33,504 nucleotides of DNA, taken from Bacteroidota bacterium. GTDB taxonomy: Bacteria > Bacteroidota > Bacteroidia > AKYH767-A > JABDAW01. The position numbers were made by a program, and so were the translations under genes. The DNA lies in NCBI GenBank assembly GCA_023251595.1, contig JAHEYM010000005.1, positions 1 through 33,504 of the forward strand, in the 5' to 3' direction. Shown here in pieces: positions 1-9,013 of the stretch. Below the pieces are notes generated by a model, which ran no database searches, had not been told where the DNA came from, and worked only from the letters and a program-made list of their open reading frames with translations. Position 1 is the stretch's first letter. The number at the start of each line of letters is the position of its first letter.

Positions 1-169
1 CTGGTTGTTAATTGACTTCATAGCTGACCTAACACTGCTGACAAACGAAGACAGCTTTGAACGAACAAAATACATAATAACAACGAATAGTTGTCCGAAT
101 ACAACTGAAAGTAGCGTAAAAGCAACTAACAGTAGCAATCTTTATTCGCATCACAACAATGAGACGCAA

Positions 170-177
170 TATCTTTG
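170..177 (+). promoter_or_regulatory. Bacteroidetes-type -7 box (TATCTTTG, matches TAnnTTTG) upstream of the XRE/pentapeptide gene
   Basis: Exact TAnnTTTG match 24 nt before the ATG at 201; argues that 201, not 159, is the start. Confidence 0.5.
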
Positions 178-200
178 TAGCATCACAAAAACAAAATAAA

Positions 201-1109
201 ATGATGCTAAATTCAAAATCAATCGGCAATAAAATTGCCACAGCAAGAAAGAAAATTAATCTTTCACAAGCCGGACTTGCGCAGCAAGTTTCAATCAGCC
301 CTCAAGCGGTAGGTAAATGGGAACGTGGAGAATCAATACCGGATATTTCCACATTAAACCGACTTGCAGAAATTCTTAAAGTTGACCTTAACTACTTTTC
401 CGACAGCTTTCAGGTAAATGAAATCGAAACGACAAATTATGAGACTTTTAACAAACAAGCGGTAGAGGTCCCAATTCAAAAATCCGGAAAGAACTTTGAC
501 TGGAATTGGGATATGTCTCAGGGAAACTGGGTTGACGCTGACTTTTCAGGTTTAAAAAACCTGAAGGAGAAATTCAGTTCTTCAAATATGAAAAACTGTA
601 AGTTCATGAACTCGGATTTATCAGGACTGATTCTTGGAAAAAACAATATGGAATTCTGCGATTTTTCGGGTTCGGACATCAGGGACAGTAAAATCCAATC
701 CTCAAATCTCTTAAATAATCAGTTCAATAAATGCTCCTTTATTGATGCCGAACTTTTTAAAAGTAATATCGAAAAATGCGACTTCTCTGAAGCGGACTTT
801 TCCGGTACGGCAATTCTGGAATCAAATTTTGAGAGTAATGCTGTAAATGATGTAGTTTGGAAATTCACCAAATTTCTAAAAGCAAATATTAGTAACATTA
901 TTTTCACAGGAACTTTTGAGGATTGTCATTTTGAACACTGTTCTTTTTATGGGGTAAAATTTGAAAATGCAACCATTTTAAACACCTTTTTCAAGTATAA
1001 CGAAAGGTTTAAAAAAGTTCAATTTGTAAATTGTAAAGTGGATAGTATAACTTATGCGTTTTTGAAAAATAATCAAGCGAACCTGACAGGTATTACAATA
1101 ATATCATAA
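201..1109 (+). CDS. XRE-family HTH protein fused to a C-terminal pentapeptide-repeat domain
   Basis: N-terminal GNKIATARKKINLSQAGLAQQVSISPQAVGKWERGESIPDISTLNRLAEIL is a classic HTH_3/XRE domain. The C-terminus has five-residue periodic A/C-D/N/x-L/F repeats (CDFSGSDIRDSKIQSSNLLNNQFNKCSFIDAELFKSNIEKCDFSEADFSGTAILESNF). Confidence 0.85.
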   Translation: MMLNSKSIGNKIATARKKINLSQAGLAQQVSISPQAVGKWERGESIPDISTLNRLAEILKVDLNYFSDSFQVNEIETTNYETFNKQAVEVPIQKSGKNFDWNWDMSQGNWVDADFSGLKNLKEKFSSSNMKNCKFMNSDLSGLILGKNNMEFCDFSGSDIRDSKIQSSNLLNNQFNKCSFIDAELFKSNIEKCDFSEADFSGTAILESNFESNAVNDVVWKFTKFLKANISNIIFTGTFEDCHFEHCSFYGVKFENATILNTFFKYNERFKKVQFVNCKVDSITYAFLKNNQANLTGITIIS

Positions 1110-1212
1110 CAACGGCAGCAAAACAAAATGAAAACACAGCAACTAACAACTAAGTATCAAATATTGCGTAACGATTTGAAATCATAAGAATAGCACTTAT
1201 CATTTTCAGGAG

Positions 1213-1244
1213 TTTGGTAAGTGAAAAGTTATTTTGTATTTTTG
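1213..1244 (+). promoter_or_regulatory. Putative sigma-ABfr-type promoter: TTTG, 20 nt spacer, TATTTTTG
   Basis: -33 TTTG at 1213-1216 and -7 TATTTTTG at 1237-1244, upstream of the methyltransferase. Confidence 0.5.
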
Positions 1245-1329
1245 ATATGTTCTGATACCTTGTCAATAGCTGCATGCTGCTCATGTAGGGCGAACACGAA
1301 ATTGGTCAGCATTTATTATTCAAAACGAT

Positions 1330-2175
1330 ATGGAACAACAACTTGAACAAATTCGCGAACAGCAAAAAGAAACATGGAATAAATTTTCTGCCGGCTGGAA
1401 AAAATGGGATGACATTACTATGGATTGGTTAAAACCGATGGGGGATGAAATCATTCGTTTACTTCATCCGAAAAATAATGACATAGTTTTGGATGTGGCT
1501 GCAGGCACCGGAGAACCCGGATTGACCATTGCTTCTATGCTGAATGGCGGGAAAGTAATTATAACTGACCTTGCAGAAGACATGCTTGCAATTGCCAGAG
1601 AGAATGCATCACAAAGAGGAATTAAAAATATTGAGACACTTGCCTGTGATGTTTGCAAGCTTCCATTCGCCGACAATACTTTTGATGCAATAAGTTGTCG
1701 TTTTGGTTTTATGTTTTTTCCCGACATGCTTTTAGCAGCTAAAGAAATGGTTCGTGTTCTGAAACCAGGAGGAAGAATTGCCACATCAGTTTGGAATGTT
1801 CCTGAAAAAAATTTCTGGGTTACAGTTACTTTGGGAGCAATTAACAGAAATCTGGAATTGCCAGCTCCACCACAAGGCTCACCGGGAATATTTCGCTGTG
1901 CAAAAGATGGTTTCATTTCCGACTTATTTTTACAGGCAGGTTTGAAAAATATATCTCAAGTAGAAATTGCAGGAAAACTGAATAGTAAAACAGTCGATGT
2001 CTATTGGAACATGATAACAGAAGTGGCTGCTCCTGTCGTTGCGGGACTTAGCAAAGCTGATGATGCTATGAAGGCAAAAATAAAAGAAGAAGTTTATCAG
2101 GCATTAAATCAAAAATATCCTGATGGAAATATTTTCGTTGACTCAAGTGCTCTTGTAATTTATGGTGAGAAATAA
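1330..2175 (+). CDS. Class I SAM-dependent methyltransferase (UbiE-like)
   Basis: Motif I VLDVAAGTGEPGL, motif LACDVCKLPFADNTFDAISCRFGFMFFPD, and RVLKPGGRI. Confidence 0.9.
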   Translation: MEQQLEQIREQQKETWNKFSAGWKKWDDITMDWLKPMGDEIIRLLHPKNNDIVLDVAAGTGEPGLTIASMLNGGKVIITDLAEDMLAIARENASQRGIKNIETLACDVCKLPFADNTFDAISCRFGFMFFPDMLLAAKEMVRVLKPGGRIATSVWNVPEKNFWVTVTLGAINRNLELPAPPQGSPGIFRCAKDGFISDLFLQAGLKNISQVEIAGKLNSKTVDVYWNMITEVAAPVVAGLSKADDAMKAKIKEEVYQALNQKYPDGNIFVDSSALVIYGEK

Positions 2176-2352
2176 ATTACCGCGTCGCTTCATCGGCTAG
2201 TAGCACGAACGCATAATCCTATATTTATGCTAATAACCACACTAAATAAAGCTCTGGATCATTCACCACCATTCTTTCGCTACGATTGGGCGACAGTACT
2301 AACTTGAAACTGATTCCAAGAAATTAACTTCGATGAAAAATAAATAAAAATT

Positions 2353-2973
2353 ATGAGCAAAATTATCTTTGATAGCGGAATATCACTTGATGGCTTTTTC
2401 GCAGGCGATAACAGAAGTCCGGGCAACCCAATGGGTGGTGTTTCCGGAAAAATACACCAATGGATGTTTAAACAAAAAGCATTTTGGAAACACATCAAAA
2501 TGGAAGGAGGTGAGGAATACGGTGCAGACAGCAAATTAATTGATGATGTGTTTGCAAGATCAGGTTCTTACATCATGGGGAAACGAATGTTTGAAGAAGG
2601 CGAAGTAAGTTGGCCGGAAGATTTATACAAAGCGGATGTTTATGTTCTGACACACGAAAAACGTGAGCCCTGGGTTCAAAAGGGGACAACAACTTTTTAT
2701 TTCATCAATGACGGAATCCAAAGTGCATTAGAAAAAGCAAAACAATCAGCCGATGGAAAGGACATAAGAATACAAGGTGGTGCCGATACTATTCAACAAT
2801 TTCTCAATGCAGGGCTTGTGGACGAATTTTTCATTCACATTGCCCCGGTTTTTTTAGGAAGTGGTCTCCGGCTGTTCGACGGCATTGACAAAGACAAATA
2901 TGATATTCATATTGCAGAAGTAATACCATCAAATTTAACAACACATTTGAGATACAAATTGACGAAAAAATGA
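2353..2973 (+). CDS. Dihydrofolate reductase / RibD C-terminal-like family protein
   Basis: SKIIFDSGISLDGFFAG, YIMGKRMFEEGE, DIRIQGGADTIQQFLNAGLVDEFFIHIAPVFLGSGLRLFDG are typical of the family. Confidence 0.88.
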   Translation: MSKIIFDSGISLDGFFAGDNRSPGNPMGGVSGKIHQWMFKQKAFWKHIKMEGGEEYGADSKLIDDVFARSGSYIMGKRMFEEGEVSWPEDLYKADVYVLTHEKREPWVQKGTTTFYFINDGIQSALEKAKQSADGKDIRIQGGADTIQQFLNAGLVDEFFIHIAPVFLGSGLRLFDGIDKDKYDIHIAEVIPSNLTTHLRYKLTKK

Positions 2974-3032
2974 ACTTTACTATTTCAAACTTAAAATAAA
3001 TAAAGTGGCAAATACAATAACCGACATTTTAT

Positions 3033-3282
3033 ATGAGCGTAGAAGAACAAATCAAAAAATATATTGCCAGCCAACCTGAACCAAAAATTAGTGACATTCA
3101 AGCGTTGCACAACATCATTCTGAAATTAATACCCTCATGTAAATTATGGTTCCTGGATGGTAAAAACAATGAAAAAACTCGGAAAGGCAAGCGTGAGTGG
3201 TTATTGCATTAAGTTCAAAACGCTGAAAGATATAAATATTGATATACTTGAAGCGGAGATAAGATATGGAGTTGAAAAATAA
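3033..3282 (+). pseudogene. DUF1801-like protein, internally deleted and frameshifted
   Basis: Frame 1 reads MSVEEQIKKYIASQPEPKISDIQALHNIILKLIPSCKLWFLDGKNNEK. A different frame then reads KLGKASVSGYCIKFKTLKDINIDILEAEIRYGVEK*. Both ends resemble a DUF1801 protein while the middle appears absent. Confidence 0.7.
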
Positions 3283-3310
3283 TTTAAACATTTAAACCAA
3301 AAAGACAATA

Positions 3311-3682
3311 TGAATAAATTTATAATAATAATTCCGCTCGTAACGCTTTTTGCAAGCTGTGATTCGACATCAAAAAAAAACAGCAAAGATGGAAGACAAA
3401 AAGAATCAAGCAGATAGCTCAACTATACCTGCCGATACAACACCAAAAGTGGCTGGGATTGGTGGGATCTTTTTTTATTCAGATAAACCGAAGGAAACGA
3501 GAGAATGGCACACAAAAAATTTAGGGATTGAAATGGTGGAAGGTCTTGTAAAAAAACTAAAAGAAAACGGAGCAACTATTATAGACAGCATTGCAAGTTA
3601 CGACTATGGAAAATTTATACATATTATGGATGCCGAAGGGAAGAAGATCGAACTTTGGGAGCCTAAAGACAAAATTAAATAG
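3311..3682 (+). pseudogene. Lipoprotein with VOC/glyoxalase-like domain, frameshifted in an A9 run and missing the central part of the domain
   Basis: Lipoprotein signal MNKFIIIIPLVTLFASC is in one frame. The downstream frame gives MEDKKNQADSSTIPADTTPKVAGIGGIFFYSDKPKETREWHTKNLGIEM followed directly by VEGLVKKLKENGATIIDSIASYDYGKFIHIMDAEGKKIELWEP. Confidence 0.7.
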
Positions 3683-3738
3683 CAAACTACAGGACATAGT
3701 CGGATACAGCAGAAACGCAATTGCAATCCTAAAGACCC

Positions 3739-5124
3739 GTGAAATTGATAAATAAATTCTGCCTTTTACTTTACTTGTTTTTTGCATATAATGCTTCAGC
3801 GCAAAGCAGAATTGATGGCACTTATAATACTCAAACGAAGACTTTTGAAACGGAAGACAAAACGATAAGGATCAAAAATTTCAGAGATGCTTTTGCACCC
3901 TATGAGAAAAACAATAAATATGGAGTTATTGATACGAGCGGTAATATTATTTGCGAACCAAAATATGAGGAAGTAGGCCCTTTTTTAGATGAGGTGGCTC
4001 GTGTGATGATATTGGATGAATGGAAACCGTTGTATGGTTTTATTGACACAAAAGGGAAAGAAATAGTTCCGACAAAATTTGAAGATGCAGATGATTTTTA
4101 TTACAGAAGTTTCCGTTTTTCTGACTTATTAGTTGTTGGAAATGCAAATAAATATGCATGTTATGATAAAACAGGAAAGCTTGTATTGCCGATGGAATAT
4201 AGTAATATTGGTAATTACAGTAACAAATTAGCTACGGTACTCAGAGATGGTAAATGGGGGTATATTAATAAAAAAGGCGAAATTACGATTCCTTTGATGT
4301 ACGACTTTGCAAAAGATTTTGCAGGCAATTCTGCCGGTGTAAAAAAAGCAGATAAATGGGGCGTTATCGATACGCTCGGCAATGAAATAATACCCATTCG
4401 ATACGAAACAGATATTATTTATACGGGGGGAATGGGATTAACCAGATTGGGAGGTAAGTATGGGTTTATTGATAAAACAGGCAAAATTATTTTACCGTTT
4501 ATATATGATGGTATCGGATTTTTTAAAGAGGACTTAGCCCGTGTTACGTTGAATGGAAAGCAAGGATATATTAATGTTCGGGGAGAAATAATTATTCCAT
4601 GTGAATTCGATTGGGCAGGAAATTTCACCAACGGTTTAGTGAGTGTAAAAAAAGGAACTTTATGGGGACACATTAATAAGCACGGAAACATAATTACTCC
4701 CTTTGAATACGAAAGTACGGGCGATTTTTATAACGGATACTCAAGCGTGAAAAAAAATGGTAAGTTCGGAAAAGTAGATTCAACAGGGAGATTAATCGTA
4801 CCATGCGACTACGATGGCATAGAAGGCTACTATATTGAAGGATTTATGATCGTATCGAAAAAAGGTGACATCGGTCGTAAAAAAGGATTTATTAACAGAT
4901 TGGGTAAAGAGGTAGTGCCTTGTGTGTACGATGATGCAAAAAGTTTTTCTGACGGATTGGCTGCAGTAAAAAAGGGAATTGCATGGGGCTTCGTAAATAA
5001 CGAGGGAAAAGAAGTTATTCCATGTATATATAACGAAGTTGGGAAATTTATAAATGGAAAAACCAATGTTCGTTTAAAAAATGAAAGTTTTGAGCTAGAT
5101 AAGGAAGGAAATATATTAAAGTAA
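3739..5124 (+). CDS. Secreted WG-repeat protein (about 11 WG-like repeats)
   Basis: GTG start, signal peptide MKLINKFCLLLYLFFAYNASAQ, repeats such as KYGFIDKTGKIILPFIYD, KWGYINKKGEITIPLMYD, AWGFVNNEGKEVIPCIYN. Confidence 0.88.
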   Translation: MKLINKFCLLLYLFFAYNASAQSRIDGTYNTQTKTFETEDKTIRIKNFRDAFAPYEKNNKYGVIDTSGNIICEPKYEEVGPFLDEVARVMILDEWKPLYGFIDTKGKEIVPTKFEDADDFYYRSFRFSDLLVVGNANKYACYDKTGKLVLPMEYSNIGNYSNKLATVLRDGKWGYINKKGEITIPLMYDFAKDFAGNSAGVKKADKWGVIDTLGNEIIPIRYETDIIYTGGMGLTRLGGKYGFIDKTGKIILPFIYDGIGFFKEDLARVTLNGKQGYINVRGEIIIPCEFDWAGNFTNGLVSVKKGTLWGHINKHGNIITPFEYESTGDFYNGYSSVKKNGKFGKVDSTGRLIVPCDYDGIEGYYIEGFMIVSKKGDIGRKKGFINRLGKEVVPCVYDDAKSFSDGLAAVKKGIAWGFVNNEGKEVIPCIYNEVGKFINGKTNVRLKNESFELDKEGNILK

Positions 5125-5165
5125 TATCTGCAAATAGTTAAACATATAAACACTTTAGAATTTAT

Positions 5166-5173
5166 TATATTTG
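5166..5173 (+). promoter_or_regulatory. -7 box TATATTTG upstream of the SBBP gene
   Basis: Exact TAnnTTTG match 23 nt before the ATG at 5196. Confidence 0.45.
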
Positions 5174-5195
5174 CCTTCGTTAATCGACAAAAACC

Positions 5196-6860
5196 ATGAA
5201 AAAAATACGCACAACAATTGTACTTGCTTTACTCAGTATAACCGCTTTCGCACAGGTTCCTGCCTGGCAGTGGGCAAATAGCGCAGGAGGAAATGTCAGT
5301 GATGAATCTGTATCAATAGCAAAAGACGCATCCGGCAACGTATTTATATGTGGTAAATTTTATAGCCCCTCTATTACCTTTGGTACTTTCACATTAACCA
5401 ATTTAGATAATTCAGGAACTACAGCTGATGTTTTTCTTGTAAAATACAATTCGGCAGGTAGTGTACTTTGGGCAAAAAGCGCCGGAGGAACACAGGATGA
5501 TATAGCCAATTCGGTTGCGACTGATACTTCCGGCAATGTGTTTATTTCCGGCTATTTTCAAAGTTCATCCATTGTGTTTGGTATTACTACACTAACAAAT
5601 GCAAGCACTACATTCGACCTCTTTCTTGTAAAATATGATGGTTCGGGTACTGTGCTTTGGGCAAAAAGAGAAGGTGGTACCGGCAATGAAGTTGTAAATT
5701 CTGTAGCGACTGATGCAACAGGCAATGCTTATATAACAGGATATTTTAGTAGTTTATTATTTTCGATTGGCACTACTACATTGAGCAATAGTGGGAGTGA
5801 AGATGTGTTTGTCGCAAAATATGATGTTTCGGGAATTGCGATTTGGGCAAAGAGTGCTTCCGGATTTAGTTTGGATATGGCGAATTCAGTAACTATAGAT
5901 GTTTCGGGCAATGTTTACATTAGCGGATATTTTATGAGTGCTACGTTGACTTTTGGTACCACTACACTGACTAATGGCGGAAATAATACGACTGATATTT
6001 TTACAGCCAAATACAGTTCAGGAGGTACATTTGCATGGGCAAAAAGAGCAGGAGGCACCTTCAATGATATTGCTTATTCAGTTGTTACAGATGTTTCAGG
6101 AAATGTATTTATCGCAGGATATTTCCAAAGTAATTCACTTGTTTTTGGATCAGCCACCTTAACCAATGCCGGTGGCTCAGACATACTGCTTCTGAAATAT
6201 TCAAGCTCGGGAACACCTCTCACTGCAATTGGTCAGGGAGGAACGGGTTATGAAGGTGCTAACTCTGTTTCACTTGATGCTTCCGGTAATATTTATTTAG
6301 CGGGATATCATAGTGCAAATTTCGTTGTAGGTTCTACTACCCTAACCGGTGCAGGGGGTAATGATGGGTTTCTGATTAAATATGATGCTGCTATACTGCC
6401 GCTCTGGGCTACTTCAGTGGGTTATGATCTGAATGACTTCGCCACTGCTGTTACCGTAGATGCTTCGGGCGATATATATCTTACGGGATATTTCCAAAGT
6501 TATCATATTTATTTTGATGCCTTTCTTTTACCGAATACGGCAACAAGCGGAGGTAGTAGTGATCTTTTTCTTAGCAAAATGAACAGTCCTTCAGTGAAGA
6601 TATCCGAAATAAATAAACAGCAATCCGTGTTTGTAATATACCCCAACCCCTTTACTTTTCAAACCACCATTTATTTTACCGCAGAACAAAACAACACAAC
6701 AATAAAAATAACCGACCCCCTAGGTAAAGAAATAAAAATAATTAACTTCAGTGGAAGACAATTAACAATTGAGAAAGGAGAAATGGATGCAGGTATCTAC
6801 TTCTTGCAAACAACAGACGAAAAAAAGAACATTGCAAGTAAGAAAATAATAATACAATAA
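5196..6860 (+). CDS. SBBP-repeat beta-propeller protein with T9SS type A sorting domain
   Basis: Repeats of GNVFISGYFQSSSIVFG.TTLTN..DLFLVKYDGSGTVLWAKREGGTGNEVVNSVATDATGN; C-terminal YPNPFTFQTTIYF...AGIYFLQTTDEKKNIASKKIIIQ. Confidence 0.88.
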   Translation: MKKIRTTIVLALLSITAFAQVPAWQWANSAGGNVSDESVSIAKDASGNVFICGKFYSPSITFGTFTLTNLDNSGTTADVFLVKYNSAGSVLWAKSAGGTQDDIANSVATDTSGNVFISGYFQSSSIVFGITTLTNASTTFDLFLVKYDGSGTVLWAKREGGTGNEVVNSVATDATGNAYITGYFSSLLFSIGTTTLSNSGSEDVFVAKYDVSGIAIWAKSASGFSLDMANSVTIDVSGNVYISGYFMSATLTFGTTTLTNGGNNTTDIFTAKYSSGGTFAWAKRAGGTFNDIAYSVVTDVSGNVFIAGYFQSNSLVFGSATLTNAGGSDILLLKYSSSGTPLTAIGQGGTGYEGANSVSLDASGNIYLAGYHSANFVVGSTTLTGAGGNDGFLIKYDAAILPLWATSVGYDLNDFATAVTVDASGDIYLTGYFQSYHIYFDAFLLPNTATSGGSSDLFLSKMNSPSVKISEINKQQSVFVIYPNPFTFQTTIYFTAEQNNTTIKITDPLGKEIKIINFSGRQLTIEKGEMDAGIYFLQTTDEKKNIASKKIIIQ

Positions 6861-6868
6861 ACCAATCG

Positions 6869-8275
6869 ATGATGAAAAAAATACTATCTACAATTATTAT
6901 GATAATTAGTATCTCTTTCTCAACAAAAGCATTTACTAATGTGAGCGGAGGGATTTATGCAGACATTACATGGACGTTGGCAAACAGTCCCTACATCGTA
7001 GTCGATAATGTGGTAGTGTTTCCGGGAATTACACTGACGATTGAGCCTGGCGTGTTAGTGAAGTTTGAGGATACGAAATATCTTGAAATCAGACAAGGAA
7101 CATTAATTGCCAATGGTACAGTAGTGGATACTATAACCTTTACCAGTAATTCACTAACTCCAACTCCGGGTATTTGGGGATCAACTACTAATGGTGGAAT
7201 ATGGTTAAACAACGCTGTTGCATCAACCTCCTTTAATTTTATTACAATAATCTATGCAACAATCGGTATATATAATGCGGGAAATATTCATATAAAAAAT
7301 TCACTCTTTAACAATAATCTTTCAGGATTGAGCTCAATTTATGGCACACAAATCGATTCATGTATTTTCAGGTTGAATTCTGCAGGCATTGGAAATAGTA
7401 ATGGCGTTATATATAATTTCTGCACGATATCAAATAATACGAATGGTATAGCTACATTAACAGGTGGCAGTCTGTTGAATTGTATTATTGATTCCAATCA
7501 AACTGGATTAGGTAATTCGGACGGTCCGAAAATTCACCATTGTACGATAAGTTATAATCAAACAGGCATGGCATGTGATCCCTGTTGCGGCGGAGCAATG
7601 ATTGTTCAAAATTGTGTCGTCGATTCTAACAGTACGGTGGGATTATCTATCAACGGGAACGGACTGGCTGATTCGGTGATGGACAATGAAATTAAATTTA
7701 ATGGAATTGGTCTTGTATCTGCAACCTGTCCGGGGAATGGGGGTCACAGTCAGTTTACACGAAATATTATTGAGAACAATACGATAGGAATTCAGGTTGG
7801 AGGCTGCAGCGATATTTATTGCAATAGTTTTTGCAATAACACTTCGTATGATTTACAAAACCGATTGAGTACAACTATTAGTGTTCCAAATAATTATTGG
7901 TGCACAACCGATTCAGCAGCGATCGAACTGCTTATATATGATGGACATGATAATTCAAGTTACGGACTCGTTAATTTTATGCCCCTTGATATTACTCAAT
8001 GTTATTTGACCACGGGAATTCTGACTGATAAAACTCAATCACTTTCATTTAACATTTTTCCAAACCCTGCTTCTAATGAGGTAACGGTTGAATTGCCTTC
8101 AAATAATTTTAGGGGGGGAGTTAAAATATTTAATGTATTCGGTGAATTGACTTATTCTTCAATACTTACAAAACAAAAAATTAATGTTGATATTTCAAGT
8201 TGGAGGAAGGGAGCATATATTATTCAGATTTCAAACGGAGAAATAATCAGCAGGAGGAAATTAATCATACTATAG
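6869..8275 (+). CDS. Right-handed parallel beta-helix repeat protein with T9SS type A sorting domain
   Basis: Signal peptide, GVLVKFEDTKYLEIRQGTLIANGT, N-rich helix repeats (NSLFNNNLSGL, NCIIDSNQTGLGNSDG), C-terminal IFPNPASNEVTVELP...GAYIIQISNGEIISRRKLIIL. Starts 8 nt after the preceding stop codon. Confidence 0.85.
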   Translation: MMKKILSTIIMIISISFSTKAFTNVSGGIYADITWTLANSPYIVVDNVVVFPGITLTIEPGVLVKFEDTKYLEIRQGTLIANGTVVDTITFTSNSLTPTPGIWGSTTNGGIWLNNAVASTSFNFITIIYATIGIYNAGNIHIKNSLFNNNLSGLSSIYGTQIDSCIFRLNSAGIGNSNGVIYNFCTISNNTNGIATLTGGSLLNCIIDSNQTGLGNSDGPKIHHCTISYNQTGMACDPCCGGAMIVQNCVVDSNSTVGLSINGNGLADSVMDNEIKFNGIGLVSATCPGNGGHSQFTRNIIENNTIGIQVGGCSDIYCNSFCNNTSYDLQNRLSTTISVPNNYWCTTDSAAIELLIYDGHDNSSYGLVNFMPLDITQCYLTTGILTDKTQSLSFNIFPNPASNEVTVELPSNNFRGGVKIFNVFGELTYSSILTKQKINVDISSWRKGAYIIQISNGEIISRRKLIIL

Positions 8276-8354
8276 ATTTTCGTGAATACAAAAATAAATG
8301 TATATGGTAGATAAGGGACTTAATTATTTTTGCAAACAATTGGTTAGATAAATT

Positions 8355-8831
8355 ATGGGATTTAATTTTGCAGGCATTTTCACGAATACATCCGACATCG
8401 CAGTGATCGAAGCTGTTAAACAGCGTTGGCCTTTCTGTACAATTTATCGGATTGAAACACCCTTTCAGGGAATCTCTATCTTCAGGGATTGGGAAATGAT
8501 TTCCGGAACTTTTGAACAATCCTTTAATGAAAGGAGCAAACTCGAAAATGAACTGCCTGAATTTAGTTCTCAATTTCCAAATATTACGTTTATCCATTTA
8601 CGTACGGATTGTCACGGCGGTGATTGTACGTATGATGGTTTTGCCTGCAGAGAAGGGAATATTCTGATTGACAACAGAGGTGTGGGACCCGATAAAATTA
8701 TCCATCATATAGAAATCCAAAAACTCAGAGAGGTTGCTGAAGCATTAGATATATATATAGGTGGTCTCGGAACTTTTGAACCTTTTGAACGGGGCTTTTT
8801 CGACAATAAAGAAAATATTATTTACCCATAA
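8355..8831 (+). CDS. Hypothetical protein (158 aa)
   Basis: Open frame with upstream -7 box TATTTTTG at 8325-8332; no family recognised. Confidence 0.65.
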   Translation: MGFNFAGIFTNTSDIAVIEAVKQRWPFCTIYRIETPFQGISIFRDWEMISGTFEQSFNERSKLENELPEFSSQFPNITFIHLRTDCHGGDCTYDGFACREGNILIDNRGVGPDKIIHHIEIQKLREVAEALDIYIGGLGTFEPFERGFFDNKENIIYP

Positions 8832-8874
8832 ACGGAATTAATTGAGACCTACCGGGGCTTTTTTAACGTATGCT

Positions 8875-8910
8875 AAAAAAACAAATGCCCCCCTAAGAGA
8901 GCATTTGTTT
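8875..8910 (-). terminator. Rho-independent terminator for the minus-strand T9SS type B gene
   Basis: Minus strand reads AAACAAATGC - 12 nt loop - GCATTTGTTTTTTT; perfect 10-bp stem (8879-8888 / 8901-8910) followed by a T run. Confidence 0.75.
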
Positions 8911-8946
8911 CAGTAATAAATCTTAAACAAACTCACGACTCTATTC

Positions 8947-9010
8947 CTTTCTCCCCCTCCCTTTTTGGGGAGGGGTTAGGGGTGGGCGGGAGGGGCAGGG
9001 GTGTGCGGAG
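8947..9010. repeat. C/G-rich dispersed element, copy 1
   Basis: CTCCCCCTCCC..TTTTTGGGGAGGGGTTAGGGGTGGGCGGGAGGGGCAGGGG; shares layout with 16706-16776 and 28056-28121. Confidence 0.7.
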
Positions 9011-9013
9011 GAG

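Noticed and set aside
5-241. Short ORFs at the window start
   Set aside because: Too short, no homology, and partly upstream of a promoter box for the HTH gene.
1464-1916. 150-aa antisense ORF over the methyltransferase
   Set aside because: The sense frame has clear methyltransferase motifs; the antisense frame is low-complexity and without homology signals.
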